Shown here in pieces: positions 42,516 to 51,623 of a stretch of 64,000 nt of DNA. The number at the start of each line of letters is the position of its first letter. Within the stretch, counting starts at the first letter, position 1. Source of the DNA: an uncultured Eggerthella sp. (lineage in GTDB: Bacteria > Actinomycetota > Coriobacteriia > Coriobacteriales > Eggerthellaceae); assembly GCA_900542525.1 (NCBI GenBank), contig UQNZ01000007.1:1-64000 (forward strand). Direction: 5' to 3'. A program made the translations under genes and the position numbers. The notes beneath the pieces were generated by a model. That model was given only the letters and a program-made list of their open reading frames with translations, did not search any database and was not told the DNA's origin.

Positions 42516-42682
42516 CTTGGCATAACCGCATCAATTCGGTAAAAGGGGTGCGCTCGCATGCGAGGCAAATGAATTAGCGGTCTATCCATTGAATGGACAC
42601 TAAATGAACAAAAGAACAGATGAGAACGGAAGGTCCTTCCTGCTGCGCGTTCGCACTTCAACGGCGAAACAACGCTCGTGGG

Positions 42683-44842
42683 CTAGCTCCAGAAGACGAC
42701 CATCTCAACGAGGTTATGATAGGCCCACGGATAGGCCTCAGAAAGCCACCCTGTTTCGGGAACGAAGCACATGAGCATGGAATAGAAGAGGCTGATCGAC
42801 ACCAGTGCCATGAGCACATGCTGGCAAACCTTATAGGTGGCAGAACGGTGGTCGATCGCTTCGTTGGCGATGAAGCAGAGCAGCACCACCGCAGCCAGGA
42901 ATAAGAACGTGAAATCGGCATAGTAACGCTGCAGAATGCCTGCCATCTGCGCATCGAGCAAAGCGACCACGAACCCAGCAACGATCATGAGCAAGATCAC
43001 ACCCGCAACGGTTCGCGTTTCGTGCTGGCGAATACGGAAGCTCAATAGGCGCTTAGAGAAGAAGAGCACCCACAGAACCGGTAAGCACAGGAAGATGCCG
43101 CCGAACGTGACCTCTTTCACCGTCTGGCCTATATACGTTGTATCGAAGGGCGTAGGCAGCAGCCAGGGGAAGGTGGCATCGGTGGAGGGCGTTTGCAGGA
43201 AGTAAGCGAAGAGCGCCGGGAAGAAGCGCCCGAACACCGTGCCGCGCTGCGTCATGTCGTTGAGCGTGAGGTTGTAGTTCGCGCCGAAATTCGTAGGAGA
43301 GCCGAAGCGTGCGTAGTTGTACGCCATGACACCAAGCGCAACGATGACGTAAGGCAGGACCAGGCAAGCGAACTCACGCATGCCCTTTCGGGTGGTGATA
43401 TAGCGCGAAGTGATGAACTTGCGCCAGAATAGCGGGAAAGCCAGAAGCGAGAAGACAAGGAACTGCGGACGACACGCGACCACGAGCGCCATGCAAAGCG
43501 AACCTACCAAGTACCACTTCCCTGCCCGCTTGCTCGTTCTTCCGCGCATCCAGAAGTAAAGACCCCACACCACGAGCGCCAGCGCCATGATGATCGGCAG
43601 CGAATAGAACGTGGGGAACTTTGCGAGGTAGAGCATGCCCGAGCAGAAGATGAGTGGGATCTGCAGGAGCAGGAACAGACCAAGGCTCACCCGTTTGAAG
43701 TGGAAGCGCGCGAAGCGATGAAGTAGCGCCGTGCAGCCGGCGATGAAGAGGATGCAGCATATGAGCACCCCGATCGCGGTCGGGAAATTCGCGCCCGTTA
43801 CCAGATAGAACGGCAGGTAGAAGATGAGCACGGGTAGCACGCCGAAGTAGACGTAATAGTGGCCGTTGTAATAGGCCACATCGAAGAGCGGCTCTTCACC
43901 GGTGGCTTTCTGGAATTCATCGCGCGCGCTCTTATCGTAGGGGTTGTCCATCTTGACGAGCCATTCTGGCGGCTCTTCTTCCAAGTAGAGCTCACCCCGC
44001 GTCATGGATTTCGCGAGTTCTGCATATTGTTGAGCATTATCGCCGCCCACCTCGAAGAACGTGACGGGCGATTTGCCATCCCACGATCCTGAGTTATAGC
44101 TTGAGGTTGCCACGCCCACTAAGTTCGAACCCATGAGGATGAAGCTTGAAACGAGCGCAATCTCCACGAGCATCGTTGCGATGATGCCCGCCTTCGTCTT
44201 GCGTTCGTGCTTAACGATGAAAATGCGATAGATGGCAGACTTCGGGCGAAAGCAATAGATCAGGAGGAGAACGCCGAGCACCAGCATGAAGCGCAAGTTA
44301 TTGAAGAAGAACGGCTCAGGCGCGTTGATGGTGAGCGACTTGAGCACCAGCGGATAGAGCGTTTCGCTATCCCCAAAATCGATGCGCAAGTCGTCGACGT
44401 AGCCGGTTGTCTCAAGATAGATATATTGACTTTGCCAGTTGTTCGTGCTCACGTCTACGAGCGGGATGCCCGCCGTAAATTCAGTGTCGTAGAAGTACGA
44501 CTCATGCGCCGAATCTGTGAAGTTGATCTGTATCGGGACCACTTGAGCGGGTTGCGCCTGGTCAAATTCGATATGGATGTTCTTGACCTCTTTATTCAGG
44601 TCGTGGATCTCGAAAAGATGGTTCGCAGCCGTTATGCGATACGATTCACCCTTTGTTTCAGTGAAGGTAAGTTCATCGTCGAGCGAGATCGTCTCGTATC
44701 CGCTCGAGCGATAATGATTGATGTTGAAGAGAAATACTTCAAGAAACAGCGCGATCAGCACGATAACGAGCACATTGCGCGCAAGCTTCAGACTTTTGCT
44801 GACCTGCTCACGATGTCGGTTTATGTGGTATTCAAAATCCAT
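42683..44842 (-). CDS. Polytopic membrane protein, GT-C glycosyltransferase-like
   Basis: The 719-residue protein has one transmembrane helix at about 22-40 and an extracytoplasmic beta-rich domain (about 45-175). A further 10-11 transmembrane helices follow. Typical GT-C features are GGDNAQQYAELAKSM (266-280, with the acidic residue in the first large loop), RGELYL, and YNYARFGSPTNFGANYN in a later loop. GT-C enzymes move sugars from polyprenyl phosphates to acceptors outside the membrane. The donor and acceptor here are unknown, and no cell-wall genes adjoin. It is likely transcribed alone. Confidence 0.65.
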   Translation of the reverse strand: MDFEYHINRHREQVSKSLKLARNVLVIVLIALFLEVFLFNINHYRSSGYETISLDDELTFTETKGESYRITAANHLFEIHDLNKEVKNIHIEFDQAQPAQVVPIQINFTDSAHESYFYDTEFTAGIPLVDVSTNNWQSQYIYLETTGYVDDLRIDFGDSETLYPLVLKSLTINAPEPFFFNNLRFMLVLGVLLLIYCFRPKSAIYRIFIVKHERKTKAGIIATMLVEIALVSSFILMGSNLVGVATSSYNSGSWDGKSPVTFFEVGGDNAQQYAELAKSMTRGELYLEEEPPEWLVKMDNPYDKSARDEFQKATGEEPLFDVAYYNGHYYVYFGVLPVLIFYLPFYLVTGANFPTAIGVLICCILFIAGCTALLHRFARFHFKRVSLGLFLLLQIPLIFCSGMLYLAKFPTFYSLPIIMALALVVWGLYFWMRGRTSKRAGKWYLVGSLCMALVVACRPQFLVFSLLAFPLFWRKFITSRYITTRKGMREFACLVLPYVIVALGVMAYNYARFGSPTNFGANYNLTLNDMTQRGTVFGRFFPALFAYFLQTPSTDATFPWLLPTPFDTTYIGQTVKEVTFGGIFLCLPVLWVLFFSKRLLSFRIRQHETRTVAGVILLMIVAGFVVALLDAQMAGILQRYYADFTFLFLAAVVLLCFIANEAIDHRSATYKVCQHVLMALVSISLFYSMLMCFVPETGWLSEAYPWAYHNLVEMVVFWS

Positions 44843-44982
44843 TGTGATTCATTGTAAAAGAACCCCTGCAGAAACAAAAGCGCCAGCACGTTGATAGATG
44901 CACTAGCATTCATTAGGGCTGTTTTTTTCGTGACCGCTTAACCAATGGACATGATCATTGCTAGAAAGCGCCTCTTCAAAGA

Positions 44983-46476
44983 TCAGCATAGCGCGAGACA
45001 ATGCCCCAACCACAGCAATGCGACCAAAACCACCGTGCTCACCAACACATACGCCACATTCCAGTTCAAAGCTAATTTGAAAGGCGATCGTTCGACCAAC
45101 TGCGATACCGCGATGGTGTTCGCCGAGGTAGGACACACCGCATTGCCCAGCGCCCAGCCCATAGCAAGAAGCAACGCCAAATACACGGGGCTAACCCCCA
45201 GCTGAGCAGCGCTTAGCGAACCGCCGATAACCGTAGTGTACACAAGCGGATGCACGCCAAAAGCCGAGCAGACCAGAGCAAGCGCCATGACAAGGATCGT
45301 TACCGCAAGCACCCCTTCGTTCGTGACCTGCAGCAGAGCCGCTACCGCCATCTCTCCCACACCCGAATAGCTGATTCCCGAAGCCAGCACACCAGCCGCC
45401 GTGAAGAGGATCATCTGGCCTTTCACATTGGGGAGCTTGACCGCAACGTACTCTTCTTTCACCTTTTGCTTGAACAACGGCATGCGTTTGATAGCTGCCA
45501 TCCAAATGATCGGAACAAGGATCGACATCAAGGCAACTGCCACGATGATCGAGATACCGAGACACTGTCCGACCAGCATGACAGCAACGATATAGAGCGC
45601 GGAGAAGAGAATCAGCTCGGCGATCTTCTTGTGATCGAGCGCGCCTGGCTGGGGCGATCCAGTACCCTTCCCGTGCTCTGACGAAAGAGAGAAGCTGTCA
45701 TCAGGATCGGCATCAGCACGAATGCCCTCCCCTTCAACCAAAGAAACCTGCATGCAAGAACATCTTGCTATGAATCGCTCACGGATTGTTGTCATAATCC
45801 AGCCGATGAAGCCAGCCATGATCGCGAAGAACAGACCGAATGGCAATACTGAGAGCCAATCGGCTCCGGTAAGCTGCAGCGAAAGCGCGATGGTCGCAGT
45901 GGTGGGTGCCCAGAAAAGGCACGTGATGAATCCGCGGCTGAGCGCAGTTGCAAGCACACGAGCATTGACCGCGAAGCGGCTCGAACGGGCAACTTCGCAG
46001 GTAAGAGGCACTGAAGCAATGCTAACGAGCACACCGAGAAACGCGGTCATCACGCTCACGAGACCATAGAAGCGACTCTCACTATTTCCAAAGCGCTCGA
46101 ATAGAGCCTCAAGTGATTCATTGTATCCACCATAGCGCACTGGCAAGCTGATGAGCGGAACCATGATGAACATAGCAAGCAAGTAGCCATTCTCCAAGAG
46201 CGCTTTTTCCCAAATATCCAGTGGGGCTTGCGCGTAAATGAGCAGGAATCCACCAACGAAGAAGAGGACTGCCGCAATCATGCGCGTTGAGCCTTTCGTG
46301 GCGATAAAGCTTAAGATCACCGCAAGAATAAGCGTGATGGTATTGATAAGCGCAAGAAGAGGTTGTGCAAGAAAGACATTGGCAATATAGCCGATGCCGA
46401 AGCAGAACGTCAGCACGCTACGCAACGCTTGCAGGCGATCTTCGATTTGCTTGTATTGAGAGAGAAAATGCTTCAT
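44983..46476 (-). CDS. Multi-pass membrane transporter of unknown substrate
   Basis: A 497-residue, strongly hydrophobic protein with about 12 predicted helices in two halves, split by a polar cytoplasmic stretch near residues 235-290 (EGEGIRADADPDD...). Helix-loop repeats with small residues and proline (SVPLTCEVARSS, FWAPTTATIALS in the first half; AFGVHPLVYTTVIGGS, NAVCPTSANTIAVS in the second) recall IT-superfamily transporters with paired re-entrant loops. No substrate can be assigned. The start is 11 bp from a long hairpin (46487-46550). Confidence 0.6.
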   Translation of the reverse strand: MKHFLSQYKQIEDRLQALRSVLTFCFGIGYIANVFLAQPLLALINTITLILAVILSFIATKGSTRMIAAVLFFVGGFLLIYAQAPLDIWEKALLENGYLLAMFIMVPLISLPVRYGGYNESLEALFERFGNSESRFYGLVSVMTAFLGVLVSIASVPLTCEVARSSRFAVNARVLATALSRGFITCLFWAPTTATIALSLQLTGADWLSVLPFGLFFAIMAGFIGWIMTTIRERFIARCSCMQVSLVEGEGIRADADPDDSFSLSSEHGKGTGSPQPGALDHKKIAELILFSALYIVAVMLVGQCLGISIIVAVALMSILVPIIWMAAIKRMPLFKQKVKEEYVAVKLPNVKGQMILFTAAGVLASGISYSGVGEMAVAALLQVTNEGVLAVTILVMALALVCSAFGVHPLVYTTVIGGSLSAAQLGVSPVYLALLLAMGWALGNAVCPTSANTIAVSQLVERSPFKLALNWNVAYVLVSTVVLVALLWLGHCLALC

Positions 46477-46486
46477 AACAAATAAA

Positions 46487-46550
46487 CCTTCGAAGCAGAT
46501 GATAACTCATTCCGTTCTTACAAGTGCGGAACGAATCGCTGCTTCGAAGG
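46487..46550 (-). terminator. Long hairpin between adk and the transporter gene
   Basis: CCTTCGAAGCAG and CTGCTTCGAAGG (46487-46498 with 46539-46550) pair perfectly over 12 bp and enclose a second small stem (TTCCG/CGGAA). On the minus strand TTTATTTGTT follows, so it can end the rpsL-adk or rplB-adk transcript; on the plus strand CTTTTT follows. Because it ends 10 bp before the transporter ATG, it might also control that gene. Confidence 0.6.
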
Positions 46551-46593
46551 CTTTTTACTTCAGGGACGTGACCCTTATATCTTTACCGTAGGC

Positions 46594-47220
46594 TTACAGA
46601 TCGAGCGCTTTCTGAACATCAGCAAAGACAACTTCAGGATCTTGATCGCCGTTGATCTCGACAAGCAAACCGCAACCACGATAATAGTCGATGAGCGGAG
46701 CCGTGGAGCTCTCATAAACATCAAGACGATTGCGTACGGTAGCTTCGTTGTCGTCGTCACGCTGATACATTTCGCCACCACACTTCGGGCAGACCTTATC
46801 AGCTTCAGTGCCGATATAGCCACAATCGCGGCAAACGCGACGTGAGGTCAAACGACCGATGATAACTTCCTTATCGACATCGACGAGCAACGCCGCATCG
46901 AGCGGACGCTCGAGTTCAGCAAGCTCGGTTGAGAGCGCAACTGCCTGAGCAGAGGTGCGTGGGAAACCATCGAGGATGAAACCAGCCTTGGTGTCATCAT
47001 CCTTCAAGCGCTCTTTCACGAGACCGATCACGAGTTCATCGGGAACGAGATCGCCTGCATCCATGTATTTCTTAGCTTCGATTCCGAGCGGTGTTTGGTT
47101 CTTCACCGCTGCGCGGAGGATATCACCAGTGGAAATATGAGCAAAACCATACTTTTCCACGAGCTTGGCGGCCTGCGTACCTTTACCAGCACCAGGAGCG
47201 CCTAACAAAACGATATTCAT
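46594..47220 (-). CDS. adk: Adenylate kinase
   Basis: The 208-residue enzyme balances ATP, ADP and AMP. GAPGAGKGTQA (7-17) is the P-loop. Then come HISTGDILRAAV, LDGFPRTSAQA, and a zinc-type LID with CRDCGYIG and CPKCGGEM. The start at 47220 follows GAAAGGA. It is in its usual place after secY, but here it is the last gene of the cluster: map, infA and rpmJ do not follow. Confidence 0.97.
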   Translation of the reverse strand: MNIVLLGAPGAGKGTQAAKLVEKYGFAHISTGDILRAAVKNQTPLGIEAKKYMDAGDLVPDELVIGLVKERLKDDDTKAGFILDGFPRTSAQAVALSTELAELERPLDAALLVDVDKEVIIGRLTSRRVCRDCGYIGTEADKVCPKCGGEMYQRDDDNEATVRNRLDVYESSTAPLIDYYRGCGLLVEINGDQDPEVVFADVQKALDL

Positions 47221-47266
47221 TATCTAATCCTTTCAATCGTTTTATCCCCAAACCCTTTATAAAAGC

Positions 47267-47305
47267 ACCCTTCTCCAGCGCTTCAAAGAATGACTGAAGA
47301 AGGGT
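47267..47305 (-). terminator. Hairpin between secY and adk
   Basis: ACCCTTCTCCAG and CTGAAGAAGGGT (47267-47278 with 47294-47305) form a 12-bp stem with one wobble pair. On the minus strand GCTTTTATAAAG follows. It may give partial termination or protect the upstream message. Confidence 0.5.
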
Positions 47306-47344
47306 TTATACCTGTGATGAACTCTCTTAAGAGATCACGCCAGT

Positions 47345-48625
47345 TTATTTGAAGAAGCCATCGTAGTTGTACATCTTCAATTGCGATTCGATCTTACTCA
47401 TGGTGTCGAGCGCAACACCGATCATGATGAGGATCGAAGTACCACCAAACGCCTGAATGAGCGTATTGTTGGTGAAGTAGAAGAAGATCGAAGGCACAAC
47501 CGCGATGATCGCAATGAAGATCGCGCCTGGCAACGTAACGCGACGCAGGACATTCTTGATATACTGCACCGTATTAGCACCCGGACGAATACCAGGAATG
47601 AATCCACCTTGCTTCTGAAGATTTTCCGCCGTGTCATTCGGATTGAACACGATAGACGTGTAGAAATATGCGAAGAACACGATAAGAAGCGCGGTCATGA
47701 TCCAGTTGACCGGACCTGCCGAGATGGCATTAGCGACCACATTGAGCCAATCGATATTGAACAGTGCCGCGATCTGCGCAGGGAAATAGATCAAACAACT
47801 TGCAAAGATGATCGGAATAACGCCAGCAGCGTTGATCTTCAGTGGAAGATACGAGCTCTGGCCACCCATCATCCTGCGTCCTTGAACGCGCTTAGCATAG
47901 CTTACTGGGATACGGCGCTGTGCACGCTCGACGAAAATGATCGCCGGAATGCTGACGAGTACGATGAGCAGGATGAACACAGTCGTTGCGATACCCATGC
48001 CCAGATCGGACTGGAGGTTGATCGATGAGAAGATCGCGGAAGGAACCGAAACAACGATCGAGGTGAAGATGATGAGCGACATGCCATTACCAACACCGCG
48101 CTGCGTGATGAGTTCGCCCATCCACATGATGATCGCCGTACCGACGACCAACGTGAAGACGACCAAGAAATCGCTCAAGAAACCAGGCACCTCAGGACTG
48201 AATACGATGCCGTACGATGCCGACTTGAACAGCAACAAGTAGCCGACCGCATTGATAAGACCAAGACCAAGCGTGAGATAACGCGTGACCTGGGTAATAC
48301 GACGCCTTCCCGTTTCGCCTTCACGCGCCCAACGTCCAACCGCAGGAATAACACCCTGCATCAGCTGCATGATGATCGATGCGGTGATGTAAGGCATAAT
48401 GCCGAGTGCGAACACGGAGAAGTTAGACAATGCACCGCCCGTGAAGAGGTCGAGCATCGCCATACCGACTCCCTGTTCGGAAAAGGCATCAGCGAACGCA
48501 TGGAAGGGAATGCCAGGAACAGGAATGTAGGCGCCAAGTCGATAGAGCGCAAGAATACCGAGCGTGAAGAGGATCTTATTCCTCAGCTCGGGAACCTTGA
48601 ACGCTTGTACCAGCGAATTTAGCAA
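47345..48625 (-). CDS. secY: Preprotein translocase subunit SecY
   Basis: The 426-residue channel protein has 10 transmembrane helices. MLNSLVQAFKVPELRNKILFT, YRLGAYIPVPGIPF, GIMPYITASIIMQLM and QKQGGFIPGIRPG are standard SecY segments. It starts inside the last 7 bp of rplO, so translation is coupled. Together with secE at 17070 it forms the SecYEG core. Confidence 0.97.
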   Translation of the reverse strand: MLNSLVQAFKVPELRNKILFTLGILALYRLGAYIPVPGIPFHAFADAFSEQGVGMAMLDLFTGGALSNFSVFALGIMPYITASIIMQLMQGVIPAVGRWAREGETGRRRITQVTRYLTLGLGLINAVGYLLLFKSASYGIVFSPEVPGFLSDFLVVFTLVVGTAIIMWMGELITQRGVGNGMSLIIFTSIVVSVPSAIFSSINLQSDLGMGIATTVFILLIVLVSIPAIIFVERAQRRIPVSYAKRVQGRRMMGGQSSYLPLKINAAGVIPIIFASCLIYFPAQIAALFNIDWLNVVANAISAGPVNWIMTALLIVFFAYFYTSIVFNPNDTAENLQKQGGFIPGIRPGANTVQYIKNVLRRVTLPGAIFIAIIAVVPSIFFYFTNNTLIQAFGGTSILIMIGVALDTMSKIESQLKMYNYDGFFK

Positions 48626-49068
48626 GGTGCCTCAACCTTTCCTCCAACTGCTTCGATCTTTGCTTTTGCAGAAGCAGAAACCTTATCAACACGAACGGTA
48701 AGTGCCTTCGTGATCTCACCATCACCCAAGACCTTGATAGGGTCGGTGGTGTTCTTGATGATACCTGCAGCATAGAGCGTATCAGCATCGACAAGATCGC
48801 CAGCGTTGAACTTCGCATCAAGACGGGAAACGTTTACGGGAACATATTCCACGCGATTGAAGTTGCGGAAACCGGGAAGCTTCGGAAGACGACGTGCGAG
48901 AGGAGTCTGTCCACCTTCGAAGCCGGCTCCTTTGCCGCCACCAGCGCGAGACTTCTGACCATTCATGCCACGACCAGCAGTCTTACCATTGCCGGACGCG
49001 GGACCACGACCGACACGCTTGCGATCGCGCTTCGATCCTTCAGCTGGCTTCAGATCTTTGAGTTCCAT
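48619..49068 (-). CDS. rplO: Ribosomal protein uL15
   Basis: The 149-residue 50S protein threads a Gly/Arg-rich N-terminal arm (GSKRDRKRVGRGPASGNGK, then GRGMNGQKSRAGGGKG) into 23S rRNA. The globular C-terminal part starts at about residue 75 (VNVSRLDAKFNAGD). It ends overlapping the secY start, and a 118-bp gap separates it from rpmD. Confidence 0.97.
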   Translation of the reverse strand: MELKDLKPAEGSKRDRKRVGRGPASGNGKTAGRGMNGQKSRAGGGKGAGFEGGQTPLARRLPKLPGFRNFNRVEYVPVNVSRLDAKFNAGDLVDADTLYAAGIIKNTTDPIKVLGDGEITKALTVRVDKVSASAKAKIEAVGGKVEAPC

Positions 49069-49186
49069 GTGTTTGTTTCTCCTTTTGTTTCGCTATCTCT
49101 GTTTCCACAGAGGCCGACAGCTCGCTAGTCGGCAGACTTAAAAATGCTGAAAGGTCGGAGCGCCAGTGCGCACCGACCATCAGTTG

Positions 49187-49387
49187 TTATTTTGCTTTGA
49201 TCTCTTCGACTTCGACGAGGTGCTTGATCTTGAAGATCATGCCGCGTACACACGGATTGTCGACTTGATCAACGCTGCGACCGATCTTACCGAGACCGAG
49301 CGCTTTGAGCGTTCTCTCCTGATCGTACTTCTTGCCGATCGCAGATTTGACCTGCGTGATGCGGAGAGTCTTCTTAGCGTTAGCCAT
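49187..49387 (-). CDS. rpmD: Ribosomal protein uL30
   Basis: The 66-residue small 50S protein has LRITQVKSAIGKK, RTLKALGLGKIGRS and a KHLVEVEEI end. The ATG at 49387 shares a base with the rpsE stop codon (TAATG arrangement); an alternative start 6 codons upstream lies inside rpsE and is less likely. Confidence 0.96.
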   Translation of the reverse strand: MANAKKTLRITQVKSAIGKKYDQERTLKALGLGKIGRSVDQVDNPCVRGMIFKIKHLVEVEEIKAK

Positions 49388-49914
49388 TAGTTCTTCTCCT
49401 TCCAACCATAGAGATCTGCAACGGACATGCCACGACGCTTGGCAACCTCTTCAGGATCTTGCATTTCCTGAAGACCAGCAGCGACCGCCTTGACGATGTT
49501 CATAGCGTTGTCGGTACCAAGAGACTTGGTAAGAACGTCGGTAACACCTGCAAGCTCGAGGACTGCACGAACAGGGCCACCAGCGATAACACCAGTACCA
49601 GGAGCAGCCGGCTTCAGGAGAACCTTACCAGCGCCATAGATGCCGAGGGTCTCATGCGGAAGCGTCTTTTCCGGCGTGAGCGGAACAGTGAACATATTCT
49701 TCTTCGCATCGTCGATGCCTTTGCGGATCGCGATAGGCACTTCTTGGGACTTGCCCATGCCAACACCAACGCGACCGTTGCCATCGCCGACGACAACCAG
49801 TGCAGTAAGAGCAAAACGACGACCGCCCTTGACTACCTTGGATACACGATTGATATAGACAACACGTTCTTCAAGCTCAGGAACGTCTGTCTTATTTTCT
49901 TGTTTACGAGCCAT
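49387..49914 (-). CDS. rpsE: Ribosomal protein uS5
   Basis: The 175-residue 30S protein is involved in decoding accuracy and mRNA entry. The double-stranded RNA-binding motif is at about 15-80 (RVSKVVKGGRRFALTALVVV, then GNGRVGVGMGKSQEV). The S5 C-terminal fold includes VIAGGPVRAVLELAGV. It lies 16 bp after rplR. Confidence 0.97.
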   Translation of the reverse strand: MARKQENKTDVPELEERVVYINRVSKVVKGGRRFALTALVVVGDGNGRVGVGMGKSQEVPIAIRKGIDDAKKNMFTVPLTPEKTLPHETLGIYGAGKVLLKPAAPGTGVIAGGPVRAVLELAGVTDVLTKSLGTDNAMNIVKAVAAGLQEMQDPEEVAKRRGMSVADLYGWKEKN

Positions 49915-49930
49915 TTACCTCTACCCTCTC

Positions 49931-50299
49931 TTAGAACTTCAGGCCTGCTTCACGGGCACCGTCGGCAACAGCCTGGATGCGACCATGATAGAGGTTGCCA
50001 CCGCGATCGAAGACCACTTCGGTGACGCCTTTCTTCTGTGCTTTCTTGCCGATCAGCTTACCGAGCTCTGCAGCACCTTCGACCGTTGCGCCAGTCTTTC
50101 CCGTTTTCTTGAAATCGGGACCGAGCGTTGAAAGCGCGCAGATGGTCTTGCCAGTAACATCATCGATAACCTGAGCGTACATATTCGCGTTAGAGCGGGT
50201 GATGCAAAGACGAGGACGCTCTGCCGTGCCGGAGATCTTGCCGCGGACACGGGTGTGGCGGCGACGCAAGCCGGCTTGTTTCTTTTGAAGCTTTTTCAT
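49931..50299 (-). CDS. rplR: Ribosomal protein uL18
   Basis: The 122-residue protein carries 5S rRNA into the 50S subunit. The N-terminal basic arm KKLQKKQAGLRRRHTRVRGK is followed by RPRLCITRSNANMYAQVIDD and a C-terminal VVFDRGGNLYHGRIQAVADG. It sits between rplF and rpsE. Confidence 0.97.
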   Translation of the reverse strand: MKKLQKKQAGLRRRHTRVRGKISGTAERPRLCITRSNANMYAQVIDDVTGKTICALSTLGPDFKKTGKTGATVEGAAELGKLIGKKAQKKGVTEVVFDRGGNLYHGRIQAVADGAREAGLKF

Positions 50300-50332
50300 G
50301 CTTAAATTCCTTCTTTCCTAGCTTGTGCGTCT

Positions 50333-50875
50333 TTACTCAGACTTAGCAGCTTTACCAAGCTTGCGACGTACATATTCGCCTTCATAGCGAATACCCTTGC
50401 CCTTATAAGGTTCGGGCTTGCGCCATTTACGAATGTCTGCAGCAACCTGGCCAACCTGCTCTTTGCTGATGCCATTAACGATGATCTCAGTCTGGCTGGG
50501 AACTTCAAAGGTGATGTTTTCCGGAGCCTCGACAACGACTGGATGCGAGAAACCAAGCTGAATTTCGAGGTCCTTGCCCTTGAGCGCTGCACGATAGCCA
50601 ACGCCTACCAGCTCGAGTTTCTTGGAATAACCTTCGGAAACTCCCTGAACCATATTGTTGATGAGCGTACGCGTAAGACCATGGAAGCTCTTTGCCTCAC
50701 GGCTATCGTCCGGACGCTCGACAATTACTTCATTACCTTCGACCTTGATATTCATCATGTCGTTGAAGGTACGGGTGAGTTCGCCCTTAGGGCCTTTGAC
50801 CGTAACGGTCTGGCCATCGATCTTAACCTCTACTCCGGCAGGAATAGTGACGGGCATTTTACCGATACGTGACAC
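50333..50875 (-). CDS. rplF: Ribosomal protein uL6
   Basis: The 180-residue 50S protein lies near the sarcin-ricin loop. It has two similar domains: MSRIGKMPVTIPAGVEV opens the first, and LELVGVGYRAALKGKDLEI starts the second. The C-terminal signature PEPYKGKGIRYEGE is complete. Confidence 0.97.
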   Translation of the reverse strand: MSRIGKMPVTIPAGVEVKIDGQTVTVKGPKGELTRTFNDMMNIKVEGNEVIVERPDDSREAKSFHGLTRTLINNMVQGVSEGYSKKLELVGVGYRAALKGKDLEIQLGFSHPVVVEAPENITFEVPSQTEIIVNGISKEQVGQVAADIRKWRKPEPYKGKGIRYEGEYVRRKLGKAAKSE

Positions 50876-50890
50876 AGTATTCCTCCCTTC

Positions 50891-51289
50891 CTACCAGATA
50901 TAAGCGATGACTTCGCCACCGATGCCGTTCTTACGTGCATCGCGGTCAGCCATTACGCCCTTGCTCGTTGAAATGATCGCAGTACCCAAACCGCCCAGAA
51001 CACGCGGCAATTCATCTTTGCCAGCGTAGATTCGAAGACCCGGTTTGGAAATGCGCTTGATACCACGGATGGTGCGCGCCTTCTTCTCGCCATACTTGAG
51101 GGTGATCTCAAGGATGTCACGCGGATTTGCGCTCTCCACTTCGTAGCCAGTGATGTAGCCCTCTTCTTGCATGATGCGGGCAATTTCGACAAGCTTTTTG
51201 CTTGACGGCATGGAAACCGTAAGCTTGCCTGCAGAATTCGCATTACGCACACGCGTAAGCATATCTGCAATGGGATCGTTCATGCTCAT
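50891..51289 (-). CDS. rpsH: Ribosomal protein uS8
   Basis: The 132-residue 30S assembly protein binds helix 21 of 16S rRNA and regulates the spc operon in E. coli. NDPIADMLTRVRNAN and the C-terminal STSKGVMADRDARKNGIGGE are present. Translation may begin at either of two ATG codons two residues apart; AAAGGAG suits both. Confidence 0.97.
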   Translation of the reverse strand: MSMNDPIADMLTRVRNANSAGKLTVSMPSSKKLVEIARIMQEEGYITGYEVESANPRDILEITLKYGEKKARTIRGIKRISKPGLRIYAGKDELPRVLGGLGTAIISTSKGVMADRDARKNGIGGEVIAYIW

Positions 51290-51399
51290 TGTTTTGTTTC
51301 TCCTTTGTTCTTGATGAGACGAAAAGCCGGTTCGCGGACACCCTTAGTGACCACGCCTTGACTCTCGACACTCAGCACGTGATCGAACTTGACTGATGC

Positions 51400-51585
51400 T
51401 TACCAGGAAGCTTTGGTCACGCCGGGAAGTTCGCCTCGGTTAGCAAGTTCGCGAAGACAGATACGGCACAGACCGAACTTGCGATAGTAGCCATGGGGAC
51501 GCCCACAGCGGCTGCAGCGGTTGTGATGCCGAGTCGAATACTTCGGTACTCGCTTTGATTTGGCGATCATCGATTTCTTAGCCAT
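51400..51585 (-). CDS. rpsN: Ribosomal protein uS14, type Z
   Basis: The 61-residue zinc-binding form of S14 is shown by the cysteine pairs CSRCGRPHGYYRKFG and CRICLREL. The end REPGVTKASW-like GELPGVTKASW is standard. It lies in the spc operon between rplE and rpsH; a 110-bp spacer, longer than usual, precedes rpsH. Confidence 0.97.
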   Translation of the reverse strand: MAKKSMIAKSKRVPKYSTRHHNRCSRCGRPHGYYRKFGLCRICLRELANRGELPGVTKASW

Positions 51586-51623
51586 TCAAATCCTTCTTTC
51601 TTATTACCAACTCTTGTTTGAGT

